A stretch of 64,000 bases of DNA from positions 1,860,001 through 1,924,000 of the forward strand of contig JBBCHM010000001.1 of the NCBI GenBank assembly GCA_037200045.1, in the 5' to 3' direction. Source of the stretch: Rhizomicrobium sp. (GTDB lineage: Bacteria > Pseudomonadota > Alphaproteobacteria > Micropepsales > Micropepsaceae). Positions 43,816 through 57,561 of the stretch are shown piece by piece; the stretch's first letter is position 1, and every line of letters starts with the position of its first letter. Both the position numbers and the translations under genes were made by a program. The notes beneath the pieces were generated by a model. The model searched no databases. It saw only the letters and a list, made by a program, of their open reading frames with translations, and was not told the origin of the DNA.

Positions 43816-46665
43816 TCAGTGCGCCAAGGCCGGCGGCGTGAAGCCCTGCGGCACCACCACCGCGCGCCAGGCGCGGTCGTCCTTCAGCCAATCCTTCGCG
43901 GCGGTCTCAATATCGGCGGCGGACACGCTCGTCAGGTCGGACACGGTGGAGCGGACGACGTCGAGCAGGCGCGGATTCACCTGGGACCCGGCAAGCAACG
44001 AGAGCCAGTACTCGTTGGTCTGCTGCTGGCGCTGGATGTCTTCGATGCGCGGGCCGCGGGCGCGGTTGAGCTCGTCCTCGCCGACCGGCTTGTCGCGCAG
44101 ATCGGCCGCGACCGCGTCGGCGGCGGCGTAGAAATTCGCCAGCTTGTCCGGCGGAAGCTGCGCCAGCGCGTAGAGATAGCCATAAGTCTTCGAATCGATC
44201 GAGGAGACCGTCGAGGCGCCCGGCGTGTAGGTGATGCCCTCGCGGGTGCGCAGATCGTCGAGCAGGCGCTGCGAGAAGACCTCCGACAGTACGCGCAGGG
44301 TGCGTTGCAGCTTCATGTCGGGCAGGAAGCCCTCGGTCGGCCAGGCGATCAGGCCGATCGCCTGGTTCGCCGCGCCGCGATGCGTCAGCACCACGGGCTG
44401 CGCCGTCGGATCGGGGAAGCGCTGATCGCCCTTGGCCGGTCCGTCGGGCGCCCGGCGCGAGGGGAATGCGCCGAAGGTCGCCGCCACCGAGCGGATCGCG
44501 GCATCGACGGTAGTGTCGCCGACGATGGTGATGTCGAGCGGCCCCGAAGCCAGCGCCGGCGCGATCAGGGCCGTGGCCTGGTCGAGCGTCGTGGCCGAGA
44601 CCGCGGCCGCCCCTGGCTGGTCCCAGCGTGGATCCCTGTCATGGATCAGGCCGGGAAAGGCATGGCCGAGCACGCCGGTGGGCGAGGCCTGCTGCTCCTC
44701 CAGGCTCGTGCCATAGGCGACGCGGACCTGGTCGAAGGCCTGCGGCGACCAGGCGGGATCGCTGACATAGGCGGCGAGCACCTGCATCTCGGCGTCGAGA
44801 TCGGCGGCGCGCGCCTGCCCGGTCAGGACGAAGGCATCGTCGAGGGCGCTCAGCGTCGCGCCCCACATCTTGTCGGCCATGCGCTTCTGCAGGTCGTCGA
44901 CGCTGTATTTGCGCAAGCCCCCCTGGACCAGGGAGCCGCCGAGCGCCCAGGCCGGCGCGATGTGGTCGCGCGGCAGGCCGAACCTGCCCTTGCCCAGCCG
45001 CACGCTCATCAGGATCTGGCCGACATGGAGCTGGGTCGGCTTGACGGTGAGCAGGACGCCGTTGTCGAAACGGACATAGGTGACGCCGAGATCGTCCACC
45101 GTGCGCGTCGCCGCGACGGCGCCGGGCTTGCCGAAATCGCCATAGGGCCAGGGCGGCAGCGTGGTCTGCGCCAGCGCCGCGAGCGGCGCGGCATCGGCCT
45201 CGCCGATCGCCGTCTTCACGCCGGCCTCGCCGCCCGGCAGAGGCGCAGCGGCGCTCGCGAAATAGAGCGGGCCGTCGCCGCCGAAGACGAATTTCAGCGC
45301 CGCGTTCACCTGGTCGGCCTTCAAGTCCCGCACCACGTCCTCGTAGAGCGCGAGATCGGAGGACGGCGAGGTGAACACGGTGCCCTCGTCCACCGCGCGC
45401 AGCAGCGCGGTGATGACCTGCGGCGACGGCGTGGTGTCGGCGGCGGCGGCATTGCCCTGGAAGAAGGTGCGGAACTGGGCGACGATCTGGTCGACCTCGT
45501 CCTGGCGCACGCCGTTCTTGACCGCCTCGCGCCACGCGGTTTCGGCGGCTTTGAGGCCATCATCCGCCTGGCCGCCGCGATAGGTGACGACGATGTTCGT
45601 GGTGTCGGCGACGGTTGCGGTATGATCGTGGCTGGCCGAGGCGTTGACGAAGGGCGGATGGGTGCCATGCGCCAGCACCGCCAGGCGCTGGTTGAGCACG
45701 CCGAGCGCGATGAAGCGGATGACGTCGCGCGCCTCGTTCGCCTTGTTGTCCGGCGAGGCGTCATAGGGCCTCAGCCAGCTATAGATGAGATAGGACTGCG
45801 ACCCCGCTTCGGTGAACAGCTTGAAGGGATCGGGATGGCTGAGCGGCGGGGCATATTGCACGGCGGTGCGCGGCGGCGCCTTGGCCTGCCAGTCCGAGAA
45901 CAGCGCCTTGATCCTGGCTTCCATCTCGCCCGGATCGACATCGCCGACGATCATCAGCGTGGCGCGCTCGGGCCGGTACCAGGCTTCGTAGAAGCCGCGC
46001 ACCAGCTTGTCGGTCGCATGCGCGACGATGGCTTCCTTGCCGATCGGCATCAGGGCGCCGGCGGCACGGTCGCCATAGAGGAAGGCCCAGTCGGATTTCT
46101 GCAAATGCTGGATCGGCACGTCGTTCAGATGCGCCTCGGCGAGAACGACGTTGCGCTCGGTGTCGAGGGCGGCTTGCGCGATGGTGAGATTGCTGGCGAT
46201 CTCGCGCATCAGCGTCAGCGCGGTATCGACCGACGCCGCGTCGTCCTTGGGCATGTCGAAGGAATAGACGGTCTGCGTCGGAGCGGTGAAGGCGTTGGTG
46301 TCGGCGCCGAAGGTGAGGCCGAGGCTTTGCAGCTTCTTGACCATCTCGCCGTCGGGCACGTGCGCCGAGCCGCGGAACGCCATGTGCTCCAGCATATGGG
46401 CGATGCCCTGCTCGTCGTCGCGCTCCATGAGCGAGCCCGCGGCGATGCGGAAACGCAGGGACACCGCGCCCTTGGGCGTCGCGTTGCGCTTGATCGCGTA
46501 GCGCATGCCGTTGGGCAGCGTGCCGAAGCGGACCGAGGCGTCGGCCGCCAGGTCGCTGGCGGCCTGGGGCCAGGGCTGCGACGGCGGCGTCGCATAGGCG
46601 GCGGGGGCGGCGAGAACGAGACAGGCAAGAAGGGCGCGGAGCATCCAGCGCGAAAATACGGTCAT
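43816..46665 (-). CDS. M16 family zinc metallopeptidase, exported, double-domain
   Basis: Pitrilysin/insulinase-type peptidase. A signal peptide (LLACLVLAAPAAYA) precedes the active half with inverted zinc motif HMLEH (90-94) and the downstream Glu in ERNVVLAEAHL. Two M16 units are present: residues 45-480 active, and about 520-940 non-catalytic (LTHRGAANQAIGLIAWPTEG and later elements). Length 949 fits periplasmic members. Likely degrades peptides in the periplasm. Confidence 0.93.
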   Translation of the reverse strand: MTVFSRWMLRALLACLVLAAPAAYATPPSQPWPQAASDLAADASVRFGTLPNGMRYAIKRNATPKGAVSLRFRIAAGSLMERDDEQGIAHMLEHMAFRGSAHVPDGEMVKKLQSLGLTFGADTNAFTAPTQTVYSFDMPKDDAASVDTALTLMREIASNLTIAQAALDTERNVVLAEAHLNDVPIQHLQKSDWAFLYGDRAAGALMPIGKEAIVAHATDKLVRGFYEAWYRPERATLMIVGDVDPGEMEARIKALFSDWQAKAPPRTAVQYAPPLSHPDPFKLFTEAGSQSYLIYSWLRPYDASPDNKANEARDVIRFIALGVLNQRLAVLAHGTHPPFVNASASHDHTATVADTTNIVVTYRGGQADDGLKAAETAWREAVKNGVRQDEVDQIVAQFRTFFQGNAAAADTTPSPQVITALLRAVDEGTVFTSPSSDLALYEDVVRDLKADQVNAALKFVFGGDGPLYFASAAAPLPGGEAGVKTAIGEADAAPLAALAQTTLPPWPYGDFGKPGAVAATRTVDDLGVTYVRFDNGVLLTVKPTQLHVGQILMSVRLGKGRFGLPRDHIAPAWALGGSLVQGGLRKYSVDDLQKRMADKMWGATLSALDDAFVLTGQARAADLDAEMQVLAAYVSDPAWSPQAFDQVRVAYGTSLEEQQASPTGVLGHAFPGLIHDRDPRWDQPGAAAVSATTLDQATALIAPALASGPLDITIVGDTTVDAAIRSVAATFGAFPSRRAPDGPAKGDQRFPDPTAQPVVLTHRGAANQAIGLIAWPTEGFLPDMKLQRTLRVLSEVFSQRLLDDLRTREGITYTPGASTVSSIDSKTYGYLYALAQLPPDKLANFYAAADAVAADLRDKPVGEDELNRARGPRIEDIQRQQQTNEYWLSLLAGSQVNPRLLDVVRSTVSDLTSVSAADIETAAKDWLKDDRAWRAVVVPQGFTPPALAH

Positions 46666-46788
46666 GGGTGTCCCTGGGGTGCACGCGATGGGCGAAGACG
46701 GTAGGGAAGGATTGTCAGCGGTAGCGCCGCCCGGTCAAGCCCGGCAGGGTTAATTGCAGAACATAACCTCCACACAAGGGGGAGGTGA

Positions 46789-48240
46789 TTATCGCGGCAG
46801 TTCCGAGGCGCCCATGAGGAACTCGTCCACCGCGCGGGCGCATTGGCGGCCCTCGCGGATCGCCCAGACCACCAGCGACTGGCCGCGCCGCATGTCGCCG
46901 CAGGCGAACACCTTCTTCACGCTGGTCTTGTAGTCCACCGTGTTGGCCTTGACGTTCTTGCGGGCGTCGAGCGCGACGCCCGACTGTTCGACCAGCCCGT
47001 GATGGCGCGGGCTGACGAAGCCCATCGCGAGCAGGACGAGATCGGCCGCGAGATCGAAATCGCTGCCCTCGATCTCCTTCATCTGGACGCGGCCGTCGGC
47101 GCCCTTGACCCATTCGACGCGGACGCATTCCAGCGCCACGATCCGTCCGTCCTCGCCCCGCGCGCGCTTGGCCAGCACCGCCCAGTCGCGGATCGCGCCT
47201 TCGTCGTGGCTCGACGAGGTCCGCAGCTTGAGCGGCCAGTCGGGCCAGGTGAGCGCCTTGTTCTCCTTCTCCGGCGGCCTGGGCATGATCTCGAGCTGGA
47301 CGATCGAGGCCGCGCCCTGACGATTGGAGGTGCCGATGCAATCCGAGCCGGTGTCACCGCCGCCGATCACGACAACGTGCTTGCCCTTGGCGGAGATCGT
47401 GCCGCCGGGGGCGGCCTTGGACTCGCGGTCGCCCGCGACGCGCTTGTTCTGCTGGGTGAGGAAATCCATCGCGAAATGAATGCCGTCGAGCGCGCGGCCG
47501 TCGCATTCCAGGTCGCGCGGCAGCTCGGCGCCGCCCGCCATGACCACCGCGTCGTAATCCTGGTGCAGCATCGAGACCGACATGCCGGCGCCGACCTCGA
47601 CGCCCGGGCGGAAGGTGACGCCCTCGGCCTCCATCTGGCGCAGGCGCCGGTCGATGGGATGCTTCTCCATCTTGAAATCGGGAATGCCGTAGCGCAGCAG
47701 CCCGCCGATGCGGTCGTTCTTCTCGAACACCGTCACGCCATGGCCGGCGCGCGCGAGCTGCTGGGCGCAGGCGAGGCCCGACGGGCCCGAGCCGACGACG
47801 GCGACGTTCTTGCCGGTTTTCACGCTTGGCGGCTGCGGCTGGATCCAGCCTTCCTCCCAGCCGCGATCGACGATCTGGCATTCGATGGTTTTGATCGTGA
47901 CCGGATTGTCGTCGATGTTCAGCGTGCAGGACGCTTCGCACGGCGCCGGACAGACACGGCCGGTGAATTCCGGGAAATTGTTGGTCGAATGCAGATTGTC
48001 GAGCGCCAGCCGCCACTGGTCGCGATAGATCAGATTGTTCCAGTCGGGGATCTGGTTGTTGACCGGGCAGCCATTGTGACAATAGGGGATGCCGCAATCC
48101 ATGCAGCGCGACGCCTGCTTCACGACCTCAGGATAAGCCAGCGGCTTGATGAATTCGCGATAGTTGTGCGTGCGCTCGGCCGGCTTTTCATAGCCGCGCT
48201 CATGCCGTTCGACGGTGAGGAATCCGGTGGGGTTCGCCAT
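46789..48240 (-). CDS. gltD: Glutamate synthase small (beta) subunit
   Basis: NADPH-oxidising flavoprotein subunit feeding electrons to GltB. The N-terminal cysteine-rich region ([20 protein letters not shown] and CPAPCEASC) binds the [4Fe-4S] clusters. The FAD motif is [20 protein letters not shown] and the NADPH motif [20 protein letters not shown]. The ATG at 48240 is 2 bp after the gltB stop. Length 483 is standard. Confidence 0.97.
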   Translation of the reverse strand: MANPTGFLTVERHERGYEKPAERTHNYREFIKPLAYPEVVKQASRCMDCGIPYCHNGCPVNNQIPDWNNLIYRDQWRLALDNLHSTNNFPEFTGRVCPAPCEASCTLNIDDNPVTIKTIECQIVDRGWEEGWIQPQPPSVKTGKNVAVVGSGPSGLACAQQLARAGHGVTVFEKNDRIGGLLRYGIPDFKMEKHPIDRRLRQMEAEGVTFRPGVEVGAGMSVSMLHQDYDAVVMAGGAELPRDLECDGRALDGIHFAMDFLTQQNKRVAGDRESKAAPGGTISAKGKHVVVIGGGDTGSDCIGTSNRQGAASIVQLEIMPRPPEKENKALTWPDWPLKLRTSSSHDEGAIRDWAVLAKRARGEDGRIVALECVRVEWVKGADGRVQMKEIEGSDFDLAADLVLLAMGFVSPRHHGLVEQSGVALDARKNVKANTVDYKTSVKKVFACGDMRRGQSLVVWAIREGRQCARAVDEFLMGASELPR

Positions 48241-48242
48241 GG

Positions 48243-52883
<4,641 letters not shown>

Positions 52884-53192
52884 CGGCGATCAAATCCAAA
52901 CCCAGAGGCGCAGAGCAATCAAACTGCTCATTCAAGGGTCCACTAGATCATAAATTGCCGTAGGGCAAAATGCGAAAATGCCGCGCTGCAGCACATAGCT
53001 GTTAGCCGCCAGGCTCAAGCCGCCGCGCCGGCGACGGCCGGGCGGCCAGCGTCGGAGAGACCGCTTGTATCTTGTATAATGCAAGAGCCCCATGTTCGCC
53101 TGGCCCAATGCCTGCCGAGAACACGCTCGGACTCCACGGTCGAGCGGACGGGAATGCGGTTCTTTGCTGTTCCTTGTCGCCGGTTTTCGGGG
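52884..53192. other. Intergenic region upstream of gltB
   Basis: No gene seen. The region must hold the minus-strand gltB promoter. A plus-strand TATAAT occurs at 53075-53080 without a good -35 box; I cannot assign it. Confidence 0.4.
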
Positions 53193-53220
53193 TGGACAGG
53201 GTATGGACGATGGCCTATAT
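53193..53220 (+). promoter_or_regulatory. Probable promoter of tRNA-fMet
   Basis: TGGACA (53193-53198), 16-bp spacer, CTATAT (53215-53220), 33 bp before the tRNA. A hairpin CCTTCGC-GTGA-GCGAAGG (53229-53246) lies in the predicted 5' leader. Confidence 0.45.
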
Positions 53221-53253
53221 CCGCGCACCCTTCGCGTGAGCGAAGGCCCATGA

Positions 53254-53330
<77 letters not shown>

Positions 53331-53347
53331 ATTACTAAGAAAAACAA

Positions 53348-53378
53348 GGGGTTAACGGAAACGTTGACCCCTTTTGTT
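53348..53378 (+). terminator. Terminator after tRNA-fMet
   Basis: GGGGTTAACG and CGTTGACCCC (one mismatch) form a 10-bp stem around GAAA, followed by TTTTGTTCTT. It lies 17 bp after the tRNA and would end its transcript. Confidence 0.75.
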
Positions 53379-53445
53379 CTTCCGATATACTTCCCCAGCA
53401 CTTACCCAAATCGCTCCAGAGCAGGGTCGGTTTTGCCTCCATGCC

Positions 53446-53548
53446 CGTCAGGGGGCGAAACCTGAAGGCTTTCGGAACGATGACGGTGGTGCGGAAAGAG
53501 CGCGTTTTTGCATCGACTGCCGTCAGGGCCCGAAACCTGAAGGCTTTC
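53446..53548. repeat. Two 28-bp repeats that mimic the tRNA-fMet anticodon arm
   Basis: Copies at 53446-53473 and 53521-53548 are identical except for two central bases. Each reads CGTCAGG, 6 nt, then AACCTGAAGG and CTTTC. The tRNA anticodon arm has CGTCAGG, 5 nt, AACCTGAAGG. The inverted arms TCAGG/CCTGA are kept. They lie between the attachment site and the integrase gene, where core-type or arm-type integrase sites are expected. Confidence 0.6.
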
Positions 53549-53564
53549 AGAGCGGAGGACACAA

Positions 53565-54899
53565 ATGCCTACGCATTCGATCCTTGGCGGAAAGGTGAAC
53601 CTCTATCGTCGCGACGACAGCGGCGACAATTGGTTCTGCTCGACCTACTTCCAAGGCAAGAACAGGCGCTTCAGCACGAAGACCGATAGCCTCCCCCACG
53701 CGGAAGAGATTGCCGAGGGCTGGTATCTCGAATTGCGCGGCAAGAGCCGCGCCGGACTTCTCGACGGTCCGACCGGGCCGACGTTCGACCGGGCCGCCGA
53801 TATCTTCGAGGACGAATACGAAGTCAGCACCAACGGCGAGCGCAGCAGCCGTTGGGTGGCCGAGCACAAAGCCCATCTCAAAAATCATCTCCGCCCCTTC
53901 TTCGGAAAGAAGGGCGTCGCCGAGATCACGTCCGATACCGCGCAGGAGTACCGGATTCACCGGGCCAAGAATCCTTATGTTCGGCCGAAGGCAAAAAAGA
54001 AAAAAACCGATGGGGTGGAGGAGCCCGAGGTCAGGGTCGAACCGAAGACACCCAAGCCCCCTGCCCGCAATACGCTCGACAACGAAGTAATCACCTTGCG
54101 CCTCGTGATGAAGGTTGCGCTTCGTAAGGGGTGGATTATCGGCCTCCCCAATTTCGCCGCTCCCTACAAGAAGCAGATGAAGATCGTTCGTCGGCCTTGG
54201 TTCGCGCCGGAGGAATACAAGGCGCTCTATACGGCGACGCGCGCTTATGCCCGCGCCGCGAAGAGCGAACGGCAGCGGCATGAGGCCGAAGAGCTGCACG
54301 ACTACGTTCTCTTCATGGGCAATACCGGCTTGCGGCCCGACGAGGCGAAGAACCTCGAACATCGCGACGTGAAGATGGTGAGAGACGATGCGACGAAAGA
54401 ACTTATTCTGATCATCGAAGTTCGCGGCAAGCGGGGCATCGGCCACTGCAAGAGCAGGCCGGACGCCGTGAAGCCCTATCAGCGCCTCTTGAACCGCCCG
54501 AAGTGGACGCCGCAGGGTCGCAAACCGAGATCGAAGAAAGCGCTTGCGGCAGCCGCGGCGGTTGAGCCGACACCGGCCGAGTTACCGAAACCCACCGACA
54601 AGGTCTTTCCCGGAAATCACATCAAGCTGTTCAACAAAATCCTCAACCTGAAAACGGTGAATCTGAAATTCGACCGGGAAGGCAAACCTCATACCTTCTA
54701 TTCGCTCAGGCACTATTACATCAGCCAGCGGCTCATGGAGCGGGCCGACATTTACGCGCTGGCAAAAAACTGCCGTACCTCCGTCGAGATGATCCAGAAA
54801 AACTACGCCGTCCATATCGCCGACATGCTCGATGCCGCCGCGATCAACACGAAACGACCGCGCCGCCGAAACCCTGCCGCGCAACCCGCCGTGACCTGA
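53565..54899 (+). CDS. int: Tyrosine recombinase (integrase)
   Basis: Phage-type integrase of 444 residues that would insert and excise the element at tRNA-fMet. Catalytic residues: Arg257 in NTGLRPDEAKNL, Arg382 and His383 in FYSLRHYYIS (the first box-II position is Tyr379 rather than His, common in this subgroup), and Tyr414 in IQKNYAVH. An N-terminal SAM-like arm-binding domain spans about 70-135, and a Lys/Pro-rich linker 145-170. A basic tail (KRPRRRN) closes it. GGAGG lies 6 nt before the ATG. Confidence 0.93.
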   Translation: MPTHSILGGKVNLYRRDDSGDNWFCSTYFQGKNRRFSTKTDSLPHAEEIAEGWYLELRGKSRAGLLDGPTGPTFDRAADIFEDEYEVSTNGERSSRWVAEHKAHLKNHLRPFFGKKGVAEITSDTAQEYRIHRAKNPYVRPKAKKKKTDGVEEPEVRVEPKTPKPPARNTLDNEVITLRLVMKVALRKGWIIGLPNFAAPYKKQMKIVRRPWFAPEEYKALYTATRAYARAAKSERQRHEAEELHDYVLFMGNTGLRPDEAKNLEHRDVKMVRDDATKELILIIEVRGKRGIGHCKSRPDAVKPYQRLLNRPKWTPQGRKPRSKKALAAAAAVEPTPAELPKPTDKVFPGNHIKLFNKILNLKTVNLKFDREGKPHTFYSLRHYYISQRLMERADIYALAKNCRTSVEMIQKNYAVHIADMLDAAAINTKRPRRRNPAAQPAVT

Positions 54900-54915
54900 C
54901 GATGCCGATCCTTCA

Positions 54916-54957
54916 AACATGGGGAAATGAGAAGCTTGCAGAAGCTTCCCCCATGTT
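54916..54957. terminator. Long hairpin after the integrase gene
   Basis: Outer arms AACATGGGG and CCCCATGTT (9 bp), inner arms GAAGCTT and AAGCTTC (7 bp, loop GCAG), with a 6-nt bulge on one side. It starts 17 bp after the int stop. It probably ends int transcription or isolates it from the next unit. Confidence 0.6.
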
Positions 54958-55161
54958 CAGCGGGACGTTTAGCGGCCCGCCAAGAGAGCGCCCCTTGCGG
55001 AGCGCGAACGCCCGGGGTTCAGCCCCGATCTCTTCGTGGCGCGAAATCCCTCCCCTTGGCTTCCTGAGAGCGATTTAGTGACGCTCAGTGTCATACCCGC
55101 AGTTTGACTACGATATTGGGTAGGCTGCCACCCACCTAACGCTACATATTGAAATTTCTGA

Positions 55162-55200
55162 CCGAGTCACTATGCTTCGCAGCGACTCGTAGTGACTCGG
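55162..55200. promoter_or_regulatory. Operator of the ribbon-helix-helix gene
   Basis: CCGAGTCACTA (55162-55172) and TAGTGACTCGG (55190-55200) are perfect inverted 11-mers, and a third half-site CGACTCG lies between them. The palindrome ends 4 bp before the GTG start. This fits autorepression by the encoded DNA-binding protein; an RNA hairpin that blocks translation is also possible. Confidence 0.65.
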
Positions 55201-55204
55201 TGAA

Positions 55205-55420
55205 GTGGCAATACCAAAGTACCGGCGCAAGAAACTCTCTCGAAGCACGGGAGACGACCATAACGAGCGGCGCTTGACCGTTACGCTCGATCCCGAGCTG
55301 AAGACTCGACTACGGATGCACGCCGATGCTCGAAGCGAGTCGATGTCTTTGATCGTCAGCCGCGCAATCGAAGACCATCTGACGAAGTTTAGAGCTCAGC
55401 GACGAAGACAACCCTCTTAG
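55205..55420 (+). CDS. Ribbon-helix-helix (Arc/CopG-like) DNA-binding protein
   Basis: A 71-residue basic protein. The strand-helix-helix pattern is RRLTVTLDPELKTRLRMHAD followed by SMSLIVSRAIEDHL, typical of CopG/Arc-type repressors; N- and C-terminal ends are Arg/Lys-rich. GTG start at 55205. The perfect palindrome next to the start suggests it represses itself. Antitoxins share this fold, but no clear toxin gene follows. Confidence 0.75.
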   Translation: MAIPKYRRKKLSRSTGDDHNERRLTVTLDPELKTRLRMHADARSESMSLIVSRAIEDHLTKFRAQRRRQPS

Positions 55421-55431
55421 AGGTTCAGGCC

Positions 55432-55731
55432 ATGGCAATACAGCCGCTATCCGCAGATGGACGCGTGTCCGGTCAACCTGGATGGGAGGGGAGAAGACAC
55501 TTCCGCCGCGATGGCGACGGAAGGCATTTGGGAAACTCGCTAAGCCAACCCTTTACCCGGGATCAAGCCTTCGAGGAATTCCTGATATATCTGAACGGAC
55601 GCGGCATACGATCATTTCGCAATTTGATCGGCAGATCTTCGGCGTCCATATTTGTTCGATCAAACCTGGATTTCACACATCGACGGAAGTTTTTGCTCGT
55701 CGCCCAGCGACATGGCGCTACGCTCGGCTAA
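55432..55731 (+). CDS. Doubtful small reading frame after the CopG-like gene
   Basis: An open frame of 99 codons starts 11 bp after the preceding stop and has a weak AGAGG upstream. I recognise no domain; a second frame (55482-55799) overlaps it for most of its length and one of them must be false. If real it would be the partner of the CopG-like regulator. Confidence 0.25.
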   Translation: MAIQPLSADGRVSGQPGWEGRRHFRRDGDGRHLGNSLSQPFTRDQAFEEFLIYLNGRGIRSFRNLIGRSSASIFVRSNLDFTHRRKFLLVAQRHGATLG

Positions 55732-55742
55732 TATGCAAATGC

Positions 55743-56501
55743 TCACTTCCCTCGTGCCTTTACCTCTTTCCTCTTGGACTTCGCGTCCGTCGCGACTAGT
55801 TCTTCGATGTCGTAGCTAACCTGCTCAAGTTCATTCTTGATGGGACGAGTCGGTCGGCAGATGACCCGACCCATCGAGGCGAACCCGCGCTCATTCTTGA
55901 AAAAATCTCTTAGGGCGATTGCCGAATTACGCGTGATGACGCCTTGCGCAGCGGCCATCAGTAGAAAGCGGCGCTCGATCTGCCCGCATGCGGATAGCGC
56001 ATCGTTTTCCAGCTTTTCATTTCGCGCGATGTTGGCGTCATAAAAGTCCTTGTCGAAGCCTTCGACGGCAAAAAGCGCAGGACGGATTTTGACGTAGTGG
56101 AACAGATCGAAGAAATCATAGAGCTCCGCGACCTTGTGACCGGCGATGTCTCGCAAGGCAGCGTAGAGATACAGGACCGACATGCACGCCTTGTCGAACC
56201 TTTGAAAGCCGGAATCCTTGGCCCAGGTCACCTGGTCCTTCTTGAAAGAGGACCAATCCGCAGGCGGTCGCGGAAATTCCCTCTTCCAGCTCTCGGGGAC
56301 CAAGTCGATCGTTGCCTGCTTGAGGTCGTCGTTGTCGAAAATATCGGCAAAGCGGATTCCCGCGTGCTTGAGTACTTCGTCGAAGCCGACCACTCGATAG
56401 AAGTAATACTGGCCGACCTTTTCTTGCCACTTGGCGAAAAAGGCGCCTTCGCTATCTTGCTCCACCAAATCCATGAAATCGTTGGGAATCTTGGGCAGCA
56501 T
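55743..56501 (-). CDS. Unknown 252-residue soluble protein
   Basis: No family recognised. The protein is mostly helical and soluble: MLPKIPNDFMDLVEQDSEGA at the start, aromatic-rich YYFYRVVGFDEVLKHAGIRF, a central MSVLYLYAALRDIAG helix, and a Lys/Arg/Glu-rich tail. ATG at 56501 with GGGGAC upstream. It is alone on its strand; the tandem GGCGGGAAAC repeats lie 104-133 bp upstream of its start. Island cargo of unknown use. Confidence 0.65.
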   Translation of the reverse strand: MLPKIPNDFMDLVEQDSEGAFFAKWQEKVGQYYFYRVVGFDEVLKHAGIRFADIFDNDDLKQATIDLVPESWKREFPRPPADWSSFKKDQVTWAKDSGFQRFDKACMSVLYLYAALRDIAGHKVAELYDFFDLFHYVKIRPALFAVEGFDKDFYDANIARNEKLENDALSACGQIERRFLLMAAAQGVITRNSAIALRDFFKNERGFASMGRVICRPTRPIKNELEQVSYDIEELVATDAKSKRKEVKARGK

Positions 56502-56604
56502 GGTAAGTCCCCATCAGTTGAATACTGCAAAGCTAGCTTGTTTCGTCTGTGGGAGGAATAGCAGCTAGAAGAGTAGGATAATCGGTCTATGAACGGGGGT
56601 AAAT

Positions 56605-56634
56605 GGCGGGAAACGGCGGGAAACGGCGGGAAAC
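56605..56634. repeat. Three tandem 10-bp repeats (GGCGGGAAAC)
   Basis: Three perfect head-to-tail copies of GGCGGGAAAC. They are spaced one helical turn apart, as for cooperative binding of a regulator or replication initiator. They lie in the 323-bp gap 56502-56824, which holds no gene. Confidence 0.75.
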
Positions 56635-56733
56635 GAGTGACAACCCTTTGCAGAGGCCACAACCATCAATACTGCCCACGATGTAACTGATTGTTTCTAA
56701 AGGGGTATCTTTGATTTTCCCCGGAGGAGATGC

Positions 56734-56765
56734 GAGAACGACGGTGCCAAGGCACCGTCGTTCTC
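56734..56765. repeat. 32-bp perfect palindrome
   Basis: GAGAACGACGGTGCC and GGCACCGTCGTTCTC are perfect inverted 15-mers around AA. The centre GCCAAGGC recurs at about 56810, and GCCAAGG occurs at about 56799-56805, in the next 60 bp, along with AACTAG/CTAGTT arms (near 56785 and 56814). It could be a terminator, a recombination site or an operator; a T-run is absent. Confidence 0.7.
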
Positions 56766-56824
56766 AACCCTGACCGACTGCCGAAACTAGTCTCGCCAAG
56801 GCTCGCAACCCAAGGCTAGTTCTG

Positions 56825-57145
56825 GTGCCAAGGCAAGTAAAGGCGGCAGTCGGTCCAAAAGCGGTGGAAAAGATGCTTGCCTCACCGAATGCCAAACAAA
56901 ATGCCGGATTTGATGCCTTTCACGCGCTCCACTATCTCGCTGCTTGTGTGCTGTTGCTGAGTGTGTGTACGCCGCATATCGATATGCTCACGTTGCTTCG
57001 GCACATGTCTCCGCTTGAGAAATACGGCTTCATTATCCTTTGTCTCGTTGTTGCAGACGGCACGCGCTACTACATGGGCCATGCCTTCGAATATGGTCGT
57101 GACTTCGTGAGAAGATTGGCCAAGTTGTGGAAGTCGTTGGCTTGA
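56825..57145 (+). CDS. Small two-span membrane protein of unknown function
   Basis: 106 residues from a GTG at 56825; a later ATG at about 56873 is possible. Hydrophobic segments: YLAACVLLLSVCTPHIDML and YGFIILCLVVADGTRYYMG, then a basic C-terminus (FVRRLAKLWKSLA). No homology recognised. It lies behind the palindrome-rich leader. Confidence 0.5.
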   Translation: MPRQVKAAVGPKAVEKMLASPNAKQNAGFDAFHALHYLAACVLLLSVCTPHIDMLTLLRHMSPLEKYGFIILCLVVADGTRYYMGHAFEYGRDFVRRLAKLWKSLA

Positions 57146-57513
57146 GGCGTGAAGCCGAAGGGGACTTCAGCCGCGCTCGATCTCTTTACGCAGGATATCG
57201 AGCAGCAGCCATCCCATTTTTTGCGCCTACCTGCAGCTTCGAACCGTGTAGCGAAAATGCATAAGACCACCTGGGGTCCGAACTCCATGCGCTGCGCTCG
57301 CGCACACGGGTCAGTCTGGAGCCCGGCGCGCTGTTCGCCTTCATAAGCCGCGCTTTCCATTCGCAGCCTCTCTTCTTTGCCGCCTTCCTGCCGAAGGGCG
57401 CGCGCCGGTCAAGGCCGCTCGCTTCCTCACCTTCGGCTCGTGCAGCTCCGCGCCTCGCGGTGGCCGGAGGCCAACCTTTGACCGTCACGCTTCGACCCTT
57501 CGGCCTTCCGGCC
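57146..57513. other. Non-coding leader region upstream of the DUF3768 gene
   Basis: No supported gene in about 370 bp. The last part becomes the repeated leader described for 57514-57561. Confidence 0.4.
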
Positions 57514-57561
57514 GGCATCGAGGCCGCGATTGGCGCGGGCTCAGTGTCGAAAGGCCGAACA
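57514..57561 (+). repeat. Shared leader motif in front of the DUF3768 gene
   Basis: GGCATCGAGGCCGCGAT, then about 14 nt and TCGAAAGG, end 43-47 bp before the ATG. The same motif with the same spacing precedes the small genes at 61227 and 63467, so three genes of the element share a promoter-proximal or 5'-UTR element. Confidence 0.6.

Noticed and set aside
43819..46704. 961-codon open frame antisense to the M16 peptidase
   Set aside because: Long antisense frames are expected opposite GC-rich genes with biased third positions; the translation is Arg/Gly/Ala/His-rich without domains, while the sense frame has a signal peptide and zinc motif.
53335..53562. Minus-strand 75-codon frame with an internal repeat (KAFRFRPLTG)
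   Set aside because: The protein repeat is only the translation of the two 28-bp DNA repeats; no ribosome binding site.
55482..55799. Second reading frame after the CopG-like gene
   Set aside because: It overlaps the frame at 55432, lacks a ribosome binding site and runs into the convergent gene's end; no domain seen.
56605..56634. CRISPR-like array
   Set aside because: The three 10-bp units are directly adjacent without spacers, and no cas genes are present.
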